From Adiantum capillus-veneris (Eukaryota > Streptophyta > Polypodiopsida > Polypodiales > Pteridaceae): 64,000 bases of DNA. This document shows positions 54,766-64,000 of this stretch, in pieces. Positions within the stretch are counted from its first letter, which is position 1. Each line of letters opens with the position of its first letter. The stretch covers positions 36,656,781 to 36,720,780 of the forward strand of contig CM043960.1 of the NCBI GenBank assembly GCA_014529385.2, given 5' to 3'. The notes below the pieces were generated by a model. The model had not been told where the DNA came from and ran no database searches. It saw only the letters and a program-made list of their open reading frames with translations. The position numbers and the translations under genes are program-made.

Positions 54766-55754
54766 AGCCTTTTAAATTTCAGCCATTTAACTGGCGCTTT
54801 CTTGTTCAATAGAAACGTGGACCATCAAGTTCGAGCATTTCCCTTGCAGTAAGAGGTAGCCCTCTGAATCTTGGAGTGCTATGAGTAATGTCCTCCAGAC
54901 AAAGCTATGTCAAACTGTTGTATGAAGGCCAAAGCCTTCGAAGCATCTCGAAATCCAGAAAACGTGTCAAATTTAATTGACACTCCACCTTCTTTAAACT
55001 CTCAGACTTTCTTGCTTTTATCCTCCAGAAAGTCATACTGGTTGGCTTTATAGAAATTCTTCTTCTTTGCATAGAATCTATGATCATCGGAGGCCGAACT
55101 GTCTGAAGATGAGTCCTCTGTAGAACTGCCAAAAACTGGGCGAAATCTAGACTTCTTTGCCTTGCCCTTTCTGAAGCTTGGCTTTTTGCTTCGCTTTTTC
55201 CCTTTTCTGTCTTCTTCGCTTGAGTCAGAGGAGCTAGAAGAACTGTCAGAAGAAGAAGAAGAATAAGAATTGGATACTCCTTCAAATCTGACGTGCTTTT
55301 TATGCTTTCTTGCCAAGGCAAAAGCAGATTGACGACCCAAAACCCGGGAAGTCAGTTCCTTTCTTCTGCTTTTTGTCGTGCTTTTCATCTTTGTTCTGCA
55401 CGTCAAAAAGCTGAGAAATCCGTGTATCAACCACCTCTTCTAATTCTTGCTCTGTAAACATTCTCGGAGTAGGAGGTTTCTTGAGTGCCGGTTTGAGGGT
55501 GGTTCTCTGGTTTGCCGCCAATGTGAGTGCACCTCGTTGAAGGAGGTCTGGGTCATAAATTTTGCAAATTTCTGGTCCTTCGCAAAATTTATCATCATCT
55601 TTGTTGCATCGTCAATCAATCGTCGACGCTCCATCTCTTCAATCTCCGCTAGAGTAGGCCGAGGCGGGCCATACTCCTCGTGAGAATCTTCTTCGTGATC
55701 TCTTCTCCCATCTCCAGATGCAGAGGAAGTCGATTGATCTCTGTCTGAATCCAT
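54766..55754 (-). pseudogene. Ty3/gypsy-type Gag, frameshifted, fused to copia RT
   Basis: Starts MDSDRDQSTSSASGDGRRDH at 55,754. After an acidic/basic linker rich in Ser and Lys (SSSSSDSSSSSSDSSEED region, about 55,230) comes a capsid domain: EFKEGGVSIKFDTFSGFRDA then QFDIALSGGHYS, NARTWWSTFLLNKKAPVKWL and KFKRLF. This lines up with the chromovirus Gag (GVSFTTFTGFDDRKKALSFL, GQWWTTLLLQGQAPSTW), so it is gypsy type. Directly after KFKRLF the sequence becomes copia linker (about 54,765). Several frameshifts and stops. Confidence 0.78.
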
Positions 55755-55806
55755 AAGTGTCGCTAGCAAGAGGATCAGATTTCTCGGTAGAAGAGAAATC
55801 GGCCGC

Positions 55807-55818
55807 GCTTTGATACCA
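55807..55818 (-). promoter_or_regulatory. Primer-binding site, initiator-Met-tRNA type
   Basis: TGGTATCAAAGC on the minus strand, one base inside the LTR at 55,820. It differs by one base from the common plant site TGGTATCAGAGC. It supports this being the 5' side of the gypsy-gag element. Confidence 0.75.
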
Positions 55819-55819
55819 C

Positions 55820-56436
55820 TGTAACAAACTTGGACACTCCAAGTCAAGATTCTACCGCGACATGACAGGATTTCACTTCAAAAGTGTTCACAGTTCACAA
55901 TTGATTCGACATGGCCCGGCGGAGTTCCGTGCCTAGAGATATTGGCTTCAAAGACTGGCGCCCCTTTCGTATTTCTTTTTGTATTAATCTGTTGCACAAA
56001 GTACACGGGAGTGGCCGGGTCTCACTCTCAGACTCTGCGTCCAGATGCTCTGAGAAGTGGGAGCCCAACTACACTTAAAGAGTTACAAGGGATGCCAAAA
56101 GCAGAGCCCCAAAAGCTGCCCATAAAAAACTGAAAATCAAAAGATTCATAAAGCAATTTTTCTCTCAAGCCATTGCTTGGCAAATAAAGCAAAATTAAAG
56201 CTCTCTCTCTCTCTCTTGCTAATTGCGTAGATAAAAAGCAGGCCCAAAAACTGCCGTTACTACCGCAAAACGTGGGATTCCGTATAGCATGCCACGTCAG
56301 CCCTAGCAGCGTGAAAACCAGAAATTACCACGTCAGCGTTTCAGCCAGGGCGGGTGTGTGTGTACATGGCAGCCACGTCACCAGTTTGTGACAAAGGAGT
56401 CTGTAGACAGTGTGCGAAGCATCTGGAGATGAAGAA
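55820..56436 (-). repeat. LTR, 617 bp, PBS on one side and polypurine tract on the other
   Basis: The minus strand reads TGTTAGATTC ... GTTTGTTACA (TG...CA). The low side is followed by a primer-binding site. The high side is preceded by TTGTTGAGGGGGGG, a polypurine tract, so this single LTR looks like the 5' LTR of one element and the 3' LTR of another. It contains the shared core GGCGCCCCTTTCG with TTTCTTTTTGTATTAA at 55,957-55,983, a CT run (56,202-56,217), and the GTCACCAGTTTGTGACA segment also found in the solo LTR near 1,980. Confidence 0.7.
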
Positions 56437-58239
56437 TCTAACACCCCCCCTCAACAACAGATGCGGAGAAGCTGCCGAGGAGAATGCAACACGCCTGGTA
56501 AATCTGGAGAAGATGTAAATCCCGGGAGAAAAGGATGAGGAGCGCCAACCAAACAACACGACAATCCGTACAGCACCAATGTGATGATGACCAAGGGTGA
56601 GAAAACTCCGATCAAGTCGCACAAGGAAGGTGATGGAGTGGCAAGCTACGGAATAAGTCGCTGAAGAGAATTTATATGAGGAAGTAACCTAAGATGAGCG
56701 TCCAATAGCCCATCGGTGAGGATCACCATGGAGATGGAGGAACCCAATGTAGCAGCATGAGACAAGTCATGGGGACCCCCCTTGAAGAGGAACACTCTGA
56801 CCAAGAGGAGAGGAAAACTGTCGAGGTGGGAAACCGGTAGCATATCCAAGTCAAAGAAGCTCGAGCAGAAGAGGGAGGAAGAGTAGGAAGAAGAGGCTCA
56901 ATAATGAAGGCATCGTCCACGATAGTAGACAAGATGACAGGATAAGCAATCCATCCATGTAGAGACCGTAGTATCTGCAATCTTCCGGGAGAGGAGTCGT
57001 CTCAAGGGTATATATAAGCTGCAATATAATCTGTCGTTCCATGGCAAACACACAATATCAGACAAAAGAGTCGAAGGAGATTTTGGGAAAGTCAACCTGT
57101 GGGAGCACATCCATCATCGGGGTCTGAAAAAAATATCCAAGAGAGAGTCTGCAAGTGCAAGTCGTGAAGACACGCAACATAAGAGCACTCCCCCACGGGA
57201 AAGTAATGGAATGTGGTGAGGTAAAGGACGACTGAGAGGATGCATCAGGAAGAATGACCGGTGATGTAGAAGTCATAGCCTCGGAGTAGACCAGCAAAGC
57301 AAGGAACATCCATAAGGTCTTCACCGTGTAAGTAGTGCATAGGTACATCCAAACTGCAAGTGGAGGAGTTACAGAACCAAGCAAAAGCAAGGAAGAGGCT
57401 CTACCAAGTAGAGGCAAGGGAAAAGAGCCACCATGAAGGAGTGTGCCGGAAGAGACCATGCAGGCATCCAAATGCTGAAGGATACTCACATCTAGGAGGA
57501 CATGTCCAAAAGAAGTGTCTGACGTACCAAGAGGCACGGGTCTATCGTACAGAGAACCAATGAAGGAGGTGGATAGGGCAATTCCAAATAGAGAGACAAC
57601 AGTCGAGGGAGAGGGAGGGAGGGTTACTGAGGGAGAAGTAGCAGTGGAACACAAGCCATGTCCACATAAGTATCTATACCAATCCAATCCCCTGCATCTT
57701 CCCGATGGCAAGAGAGCCTCGAGGAGGGAAGATGTGCAATGTCAAGGGAGATCCGTTCGTTCTGCCAGAACCTACATTTGAGTCCACGTCTCAATGTCGA
57801 ACAAAAAAAGGAGGAAGAGTGAGAAGAGGATCTGAATAACCGCACCAGATGGACCGCCAAATGACCGCAAAGTAGGGTGTAAGTGACGGAGAGGCAAGAG
57901 AAACCCAAAGGGATGTTGAAGGGGCAAGGTAGAGGTGCTGTCCAAAACCTGAAATCGCAGCAAAAGGGAGCTCGAAACACCGCGAGAACCCAGGGGTTTG
58001 AGCAAAATGCCAAGTGATTGAATCACCGGATGCCGAGAGTGTAAGGTGAGGGCTGTAAATACACCAAAACAAGCTGAAAATCAGCAAGGTAGAGGTCGGA
58101 GAATCGCCGGCAAAGTCACACGATTGATCAGCTTCCAAGCGGGAAGACCAAGGGGCAAGGAGTGGGGCTCCGGCTGTCCAAGATCGGCAAGGGGGAAGGG
58201 CTGAAGTAGAGGTAAAACGCTGGTCAATCTGTTGGCTGT

Positions 58240-58560
58240 CCTGCTGCCAAAAACGCTAGTGCAATTGGCTGCTGTCCTGCCAAAAACGCAAGGGCATAGG
58301 GCTGAAAAAACCGCAGATCAGTGGCTGCCTTCTTGCAAAGAACGCAAGATCAGAAGCTGGCTGAAAAACGCTGATGCAAGGGGCTGAAAACGCAAGGTCA
58401 ACACGTTGCCCTCCTGCAAAAATGCTGATGCAGATCTGGCTGAAAAACGCCAGGCAGAGGGAGGGAGGGGCACTAGCAAAGGTTGCAGAAGAAGATGCAG
58501 ATCCACAAAACGCTAGGGCTGAAGCAAAAAAACGCTGGTCCCAAAAACCGTTGATGGAGA
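58240..58560. repeat. Imperfect short tandem repeats
   Basis: The words GCTGAAAAACGC, CTGCAAAAACGC and AACGCAAG recur about every 35-50 bp across 320 bp. No stable reading frame. Confidence 0.65.
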
Positions 58561-58633
58561 TGAAGCAATTCTTCGCGATGAAAATCTCCGCAGAGTCCTC
58601 CCAGGTGTAGGCGATGGCAGATCCAAGCCTAGA

Positions 58634-58645
58634 GCATTGATACCA
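58634..58645 (-). promoter_or_regulatory. Primer-binding site, initiator-Met-tRNA type (2)
   Basis: TGGTATCAATGC on the minus strand, immediately after an LTR-like end CTATCA. Only about 27 bp of that LTR remain before the tail of LINE A5. Confidence 0.65.
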
Positions 58646-58954
58646 TGATAGAGTGTGCAGCAGAATGTGAAATGAAATGAAATGAAATGTTATATTAACG
58701 TCTTCAAAAGGCCAAAGTGACCTATGAGACCAGAAAGTTACAATGTGGTGGATCTGATACAAAGTCAGAGTCAGAGTAACAAGATGACAACAATGACAAA
58801 AATGAAATGACAAATGTCACAATAAAATACTATGGAATCCTAAACTACTAGGTGTGAACAGCAGCTAGCTGGGATAGCTAGATCACAAGAGATCCAGCAT
58901 CGGTCGCCGGCGGATCTCATCAATCTCCTCCATGGTCAGTAGTCTGACCGGGCG

Positions 58955-61900
58955 TCATGCATGTCGAGCCAAAGTGATCCGAATCCTCTGATGCAGCCTC
59001 CGTCGATGCTATGTAGTCCTCTGTAGTCGTGGGCGTCTGGATCTTCCAAGCTCAGTCGCTCGGTCGATCAGTGTGCCTTTGGTGTGAGACGACGAGCTCT
59101 GCTGTGGTAGTAACTCCTCCGGGTGTCCAGTGGCAGCTCTAAAGAAATCTGTGATCTGTCTCTGGGACTGGCTAGCCTCCCCTCTCATCAAGCTCTCTCT
59201 GTGTCTGCGTAGCTCGAGCAAAAACAAACCCAAGCATCTCTGATCCTCGTACTGCATGACTGTGGAGAATGGTCCAAAGCTCTCTCTGAACAAGCAATGG
59301 AAGCGGCCTCGTATCTCGTAGTAGACGGGGCAGTGGCATGTGTAGTGCAACTCTGTCTCAGGCTCGATGTCACACAGGGGGCATGTCCTGGCCTCTGTTG
59401 GTACTCCGCTGTATCTCCCAGTCTCGATCCACAGCTGGTGAAGATGTACATATCTGGCCGATAGCACATCGTATCCCATGAGACAAGTGGGTGTCTATGT
59501 ATCTCGGCCTCGTCACAAAGCCATCAACCGTAAGCTGGAGGAGATGCTTTCTGTAGAAAGCCATCTTCGTGCCCAGCTCGTGTGCTGGCTGTATCCATGT
59601 CCTCCTGGTGTCTAGCTGAGTCAAGTCCTGGCGGATGAGCCTGGTGATCTCGGACTGTGTAAGAGTCAGAGAGGGTGCATCCAGTGAGTAGTGGAAGGGA
59701 GGCAATCTGTCTATGCTGAACCCATGCGCCTGAAACCATGATGTCATCTCCCCATACCAGCATGCTGTATCTCCCTGCATGGCTAACTGTCGAGAGGACT
59801 CAAGTGCAAGGCGAGCATATTTGTCTCTGGGAAGTTCCCACATGCGGTGTATGAAGGAGACCGATCTGGTGAGCGCCTCAACCACTAGTGGGGGGGCAGC
59901 TAGCTCTGCTCGAACAATAGCACGTGGTACTGAGGCCTTGGCTCTAATGAGCCGCGAGATCATAGAGACCAGAGGCTTCTCCATGTCCCCCCATCCATCA
60001 CTGTGGCCTGTCCTCCCGTGATGATCTAATGAAGGTCCCCAGATCTCAGCTCCATAAAGTAATGCAGAAGCCACCAAAGTGTCAAAGAGCTAGAGCTTCG
60101 TCCTAGGCTCCTAAAACTGAACCTGTGAACACATCCTTTCCAATCTCCCCAATGCTGCATGGGCTCTGGTCAATCTAGTCTCTTCTGCCCTCCTCAATGA
60201 AAATGTTGGCCCACTAAAAACCACTCCGAGGTAAGTGTATGCATCTATATACTCCACAGTCGCCTGGCCGTATGTGAATGCTGGTGCCGACCTCCTGATC
60301 CACTGTGGGGTGGTATTAAATACCATGACCTTGGTTTTACCAAGGTTGACGGACAAACCACTTTCCTAAGCAAACCTATTCAAAGCATCCAAGTGACGTT
60401 GCATCCCCTCCGGAGAGTCGGAGATCAACACAATATCATCAGTATTTAACAATAATGAATCCATGTCCCTGCCATCTGTGCACCTCTATCACCATCTCTC
60501 TCAATGTAGTCAGAAACCTCATCCACATACATACCAAATAGAGTAGGAGAGAGCGGGCAGCCCTGCTTCACCCCAATAGTGGAGTGAATCGGGGTGGATA
60601 GACCCTGTGAGGTGCGTACCTGCCCCACTACTGACCTGTATAATGCCATGACCCCCCAAATGAGCTCTGTGGGTACTCCCATCTCCTGTAATCTGCGCAT
60701 CAACCTAGCTCTAGGCACTGTGTCAAAAGCTTTGCAGAAATCCACAAAGCTACAATAGATCCGTTTCCCACACGATCTACTCTCCTCAATGATGGCTCTG
60801 AGGGTCAAGATATGGTCAAGAGTAGAAAAACCCCTCCTGAACCTTGCCTGCCCGGCTGCGCGTATCCCCTCCCTCTCTGCCCATCTACTCAGCTGCTGCT
60901 CAAGAATGGATGCGTACAACCGTGCCAATGTGTGTCCAATCATGATAGTGCGATAATTCCCATGCTCCATAGGGTCTCGCGACTTGAAGATAGGTACAAT
61001 AGTAGATAGGCTCCAAGTATCAGGCAAGCCCTCACACATGGCACGGTTAAACATCACTGCTAGTAGATCTCTGGCATGTGTGAAATGCTCAGCCACTAAA
61101 CCATCATGATCGTAAGCTCTCCCAGTCCTTATCCTGTCAATGGCCTTCCTCACCATCTCTGCGGTGAAAAAAGCACCTGTGTGTGGGCATGGATCGGGGG
61201 GGTCGGGAGGGGGGGGCCTGCTCAGGAACTGTGTACAAAGATGATGCGTACTGGCCCCAGTCCTCTGTAGAAGTGATGGTGGGGGGGGGGGGGTGCTCCT
61301 GAAAGAGCCGCCATGCCTCACGTGAATCCTGACTCAAGAACAGCTGATATGATCTTGCTCTAACCGAGCCAAAAATGCCCTCTTCTTCCGCCGCACTAGG
61401 CGTCGGAAGTCAATCTGACTGTCTATGAGTGATGTCCCCCAAAAGCACCTCCCTCTGAAGTCTAGCTCTAGTGTCCCGGCATTCCTCATCATACCAACTG
61501 TTCTGGGGCATGCTCCCCGAACGGCGTCTTTACTCAGGCTGGGTATGTGGGTATGCCTCTGCTGCTGCATCATGTAGTGTCTATGTCAATATAGTAGTAA
61601 GCTCCTCCAGAGGTCGCCCTGGCTCCTCTGTGCATAGGCGTCTGTAGATCCCATCTATGTATACAGAGTCTGTCTTCCGCGTGAAGGTGTAGCGAGTAGG
61701 GGCTGCTGTCCGTAGCCTGTGTGCTACACTAAACTGAAAGGAGATGGTCATTGACACAAGAGCATGATCCACTGCCACACCAACAGGTCTGGGTCCAATC
61801 GTGAGATCCTGGATACTAGAGATGAGGCTCGGCTGTGCCATGACATAGTCCACTGTGCTGGCTCCATGTCTGTGTGGATAGCATGTAAAACCCACTGAGG

Positions 61901-62542
61901 CGGGAAATCTCTCTAGGCCATTCAAGATGGCCAATCCATGTGCAGTCCCCATGTCTATCAAGTGTCGTCCATACTCAGTGTGTTCTCCATCTTGTGATAG
62001 TCTGGAGAGGCCTGTATCTGTAGCATCCAGCTCTCTCAGCATCTCCTCTGAAGTATCATAAAATACTGTCTAATGATGGGCAGTCCTAGCATTGAAATCC
62101 CCTAGAATGATGATGTCACCATCTCTAGAGAACTCCCATATGTCATCTCCAAAATAGAGAAAGGGGACTGTCCTCTGGGTGGTGCATACACTGACGTGCT
62201 CGGGGGAAAGTAGCAAATAGCAATGTAAAGATATATGTCTGTCTCTGCTCTCAGCCTCACCCACATGTACCTAGCTTGCTCATCTCTGCGGGCTATATGT
62301 ATCAATGGCTGCAACTCCTCCCTGAATAACACTGCCACTCCTCCTGATCCCCGCCCTCTGCGCTCTGATCGTGTCTCCTGTCTATAGGCAGTCTCCCATC
62401 TATATCCATTGATGTGAGGCATAGACTGCCCATGGGCCTGATGTGTCTCAGAGTAGAAGACGATGTCTCTTCCCCTGAAACTATCCTCAAAGGCGCCCAC
62501 ATCAAGTCGCATAGATCCATTACAATTCCACGTGGCAACTTT
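58955..62542 (-). pseudogene. LINE A5 ORF2, decayed
   Basis: Pieces in order: ATWNCNGSMRLDVGAFEDSF (62,540), IIILGDFNARTAHH (62,090), VDHALVSMTISFQF (61,760), FVDFCKAFDTVPRARLM, GVKQGCPLSPTLFGMYVDEV, then LLNTDDIVLI (about 60,440), where the catalytic YADD is NTDD. FNTTPQWIRRSAPAFTYGQ follows, and the knuckle reads CPLCDIEPETELHYTCHC (59,360). The expected ATG start is GTT (VATWNC where A1 has MAAWNC). Seven or more frame changes and stops. Compared with A1 it lacks about ten residues in the linker and has two G-runs (61,197 and 61,280). Confidence 0.87.
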
Positions 62543-62569
62543 GAGGGTGGTCCCACGGGTCTCGCACCG

Positions 62570-63514
62570 TCATGTGGAGCGCCGCTCTACAATCACAACC
62601 CGGCCATCTCTGTAGAAGGCCGTCTTTCCCTTCTCCCTTGCCGCTCGAATCTCTGGCATTACCTCTCTCATATGCGCAAGCTGTGTGAGAGTGAGGTCAT
62701 CTCCAAGGAATATGCCCGTTTTCTTTAGTGTAGGACGCTTCTTCAAGAAGTCCTTCTTTGCCTCCATGGATGGGAAACGGATGATTAGAGCTCTCCCTTT
62801 TGAAGTCTCCCCATTGCCTTGTGTCTTCTTCCCCACCCTCCATGCCTTTGTATCAGTAGCCTCACTAGCCATCATGCGGAGAAGTTCTTCAACTTCCCCT
62901 TCCACATCATCTCGGTCTTTTAGACCGGTTACTCTTATATGCAAAGCTCTAGTTTTCCTTCGTTGTTCTTCTTCTAGAGTCATGTTGATGATTGTAGGAG
63001 TGGGGACAGATGTGGTTTCTTTCCCCTTGCCTTTCTTAGCGACTTCTATCCACTTCTCGGCCTCATCCGCCTTCTTTTGTGTCTTCGTGATCGCATCCAT
63101 CCACGAAGACGTCTTTACCATCTTTTGTTTCTCCTCCTCTTTGACCATCCGTACTTGCTCTTTGATGACCTTGATTTCCTCTACTACCGAAGGCTGGAAT
63201 TCCCCCTCCTCTAGTCCACTGCTCGCTCTATCGGCAAGTTCTCGCTTGAGAGCTGAGACCTCTTCTTTAAGTGCTTTGGAGTCCGCCTTAATTGCTTGTA
63301 GCTCTGCGTGCAGGTCCTCTTTCTCTTTCTTCCACTGCGCGCCTTCGTTGAGAAACATTTGAAGAAGGTTGGCCTTCTCTTTCCACCATCCCTCCATATC
63401 GGCTTTCCAATCTTTCATCTCCCTCTCCATTTGTGTAATCCGCTTGTTTGTAAGCACAAAAGTTGCCTTCGGATGGGGCTTACATACCGGCGAAGCAGTC
63501 ATTACGTCCATCAA
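62570..63514 (-). CDS. LINE A5 ORF1, intact coiled-coil/RRM protein
   Basis: 314 codons without interruption, starting MMDVMTASPVCKPHPKATF. Residues about 25-110 form a heptad-rich coiled coil (MEREMKDWKADMEGWWKEKA, LQAIKADSKALKEEVSALKR). A basic linker (ADEAEKWIEVAKKGKGKE) follows. The RRM-like domain begins RALHIRVTGLKDRDDVEGEV near residue 190 and continues to RALIIRFPSMEAKKDFLKK. The C-terminal domain has GIFLGDDLTLTQLAHMREVM and AAREKGKTAFYRDGRVVIVE. This matches the domain order of L1 ORF1p, a trimeric RNA chaperone that packages element RNA. Without tools I cannot tell whether the 5' end is complete; A1 has a longer N-terminus. Confidence 0.85.
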   Translation of the reverse strand: MMDVMTASPVCKPHPKATFVLTNKRITQMEREMKDWKADMEGWWKEKANLLQMFLNEGAQWKKEKEDLHAELQAIKADSKALKEEVSALKRELADRASSGLEEGEFQPSVVEEIKVIKEQVRMVKEEEKQKMVKTSSWMDAITKTQKKADEAEKWIEVAKKGKGKETTSVPTPTIINMTLEEEQRRKTRALHIRVTGLKDRDDVEGEVEELLRMMASEATDTKAWRVGKKTQGNGETSKGRALIIRFPSMEAKKDFLKKRPTLKKTGIFLGDDLTLTQLAHMREVMPEIRAAREKGKTAFYRDGRVVIVERRST

Positions 63515-64000
63515 AAATCAAAAATACAATCTGCACTTCTGCCAAGTCAACCCCCTATGTCCACATCACACATACATCCCTGTCCCGCATGATGCATACA
63601 TGTGTGTTCCCCATATCAATCATACATTTTTTATTTTCTGCAATTTCGTGTCAATGCTGCAAATTATTTAAAGCCTGAGATTCTGAACTTTCCTTGCAGG
63701 AAATCTGAAAATGTGAATCTGAAAAATGTCCGTACTGTAATGCACCTGCGGGTTTTGTGGGGGGGGGGGGGGGTGCAGTTCAGACGCTAGTAATCCCGTG
63801 TGGTGGGGGGTTGGGGGTGTTGGCGCACTGTCACAACAGGGGGGGGGAGGGTGCAGTCCAGCTGAACAGCAGCCCAGGTGACGCGCAGGTAGCAGCCACC
63901 AAGTGGCGCGGATCAGCAGCAACAGGCAGTTGGCACGCGTCAGCAGTAGGCAGCAGCAAACAGGTGGCGCGCAGGCAGCAGCCAGCAGGTGGCGTAGGTC
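63515..64000 (-). other. LINE A5 leader: AT-rich part, then GC-rich repeats
   Basis: 63,515-63,720 is AT-rich with no conserved frame. From 63,750 it has G-runs (63,759 and 63,839) and, from 63,880, repeated GCAGCAG and GGTGGCGCGCAGGCAGCAGC words. It resembles the B1 leader in composition. No gene. Confidence 0.5.

Larger units (their letters stand above)
56437..58645 (-). mobile_element. Non-coding LTR-element interior (LARD-like)
   Basis: Bounded by a primer-binding site on the high side (TGGTATCAATGC at 58,634-58,645) and a polypurine tract on the low side (56,437-56,449). The 2.2 kb between has no gag or pol motif; the longest frame (57,058-57,711, minus) is Leu/Ser/Pro-rich with no family motif. 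At 58,240-58,560 imperfect repeats built on GCTGAAAAACGC and CTGCCAAAAACGC occur. The bases beyond the primer site (TGATAGAGTG, 58,646 on) would be the end of its 5' LTR, but they differ from the end of the LTR at 55,820, so the two may not belong together. Confidence 0.5.
58673..64000 (-). mobile_element. LINE A5, near full-length family A element
   Basis: 3' tail at 58,673 (four TTTCA-type pentamers), 3' UTR, ORF2 (about 62,540-58,955), spacer, ORF1 (63,514-62,570) and GC-rich leader to the window edge. It inserted into the LTR end of the non-coding element on its low side. ORF1 is open; ORF2 is badly frameshifted. Unlike most other tails here, its 3' end is not next to a GA tract. The 5' end is outside or close to the edge of the window. 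Confidence 0.85.

Noticed and set aside
57058-57711. 217-codon minus-strand frame in the non-coding LTR interior
   Set aside because: Leu/Ser/Pro-rich with no recognised motif or signal, and other frames overlap it; a fortuitous frame is more likely, though I cannot exclude a lineage-specific ORF.
62685-63362. 225-codon + strand frame rich in Ser and Phe
   Set aside because: Exact antisense shadow of the intact LINE A5 ORF1.

Overview
The window looks like nuclear DNA of a land plant with a large, repeat-rich genome, most likely a seed-free vascular plant such as a fern. That lineage is an inference. It rests on spliceosomal introns with GT-AG (and one GC-AG) borders, chromodomain Ty3/gypsy elements, initiator-Met-tRNA-type primer sites, and LINEs whose RT and ORF1 do not resemble the usual angiosperm L1 type. 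There is no bacterial-style gene organisation and I found no RNA genes.

Layout. 1-7,100: decayed repeats on an AT-rich background. These are the 3' end of one LINE (family C, + strand), two LTR remnants, a tandem duplication, and a second family C LINE relic with a damaged RT motif. 7,145-15,834: the only recognisable host gene, on the + strand. Eight exons can be placed, every internal junction is phase 0, and six of the eight carry a short F-x-P-[KRE]-[IV]-[ND]-like motif. Its introns hold gypsy debris, a pair of palindromes and a MITE with a 9-bp target duplication. The 5' and 3' ends of the gene are not resolved, and its downstream side runs into the transposon block.

16,560-64,000: an almost continuous pile of nested retrotransposons. 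Family A LINEs (all - strand) are present as one nearly complete copy (A1, 17,611-22,550 plus a GC-rich leader), one near full-length decayed copy at the right edge (A5, 58,673-64,000, with an intact ORF1), and many 3' fragments. One family B LINE (B1) can be read across 26,389-48,096. It was split twice by two members of one chromovirus family (G1, 26,837-34,592, and G2, 37,944-46,645); the short target duplications on both sides let the LINE be followed through both insertions. Further right are a second family B piece (B2), a truncated chromovirus on the opposite strand (G3), a copia RT/RNase H fragment fused to a gypsy-type gag with its own LTR and primer site, and a non-coding internal region of another LTR element.

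How the parts relate. LINE ORF1 (coiled coil, RRM, C-terminal domain) and ORF2 (endonuclease, RT, C-terminal CCHC-like knuckle) form the two-protein LINE machinery, separated by a spacer of 30-39 nt. G1 lacks the catalytic RT block but keeps gag, both LTRs and a perfect target duplication, so it either moved with help from a relative such as G2 or lost RT afterwards. Nearly all element ORFs are broken. A recurrent change is TAG where a relative has, or the family predicts, CAG, as expected from cytosine methylation followed by deamination. No cargo gene, defence system, toxin or biosynthetic cluster was seen. The points most worth following are the phase-0 motif-repeat gene, the animal/algal-like LINE ORF1 in a plant, the LINE 3' ends abutting GA microsatellites, and an LTR core shared by otherwise different LTRs.
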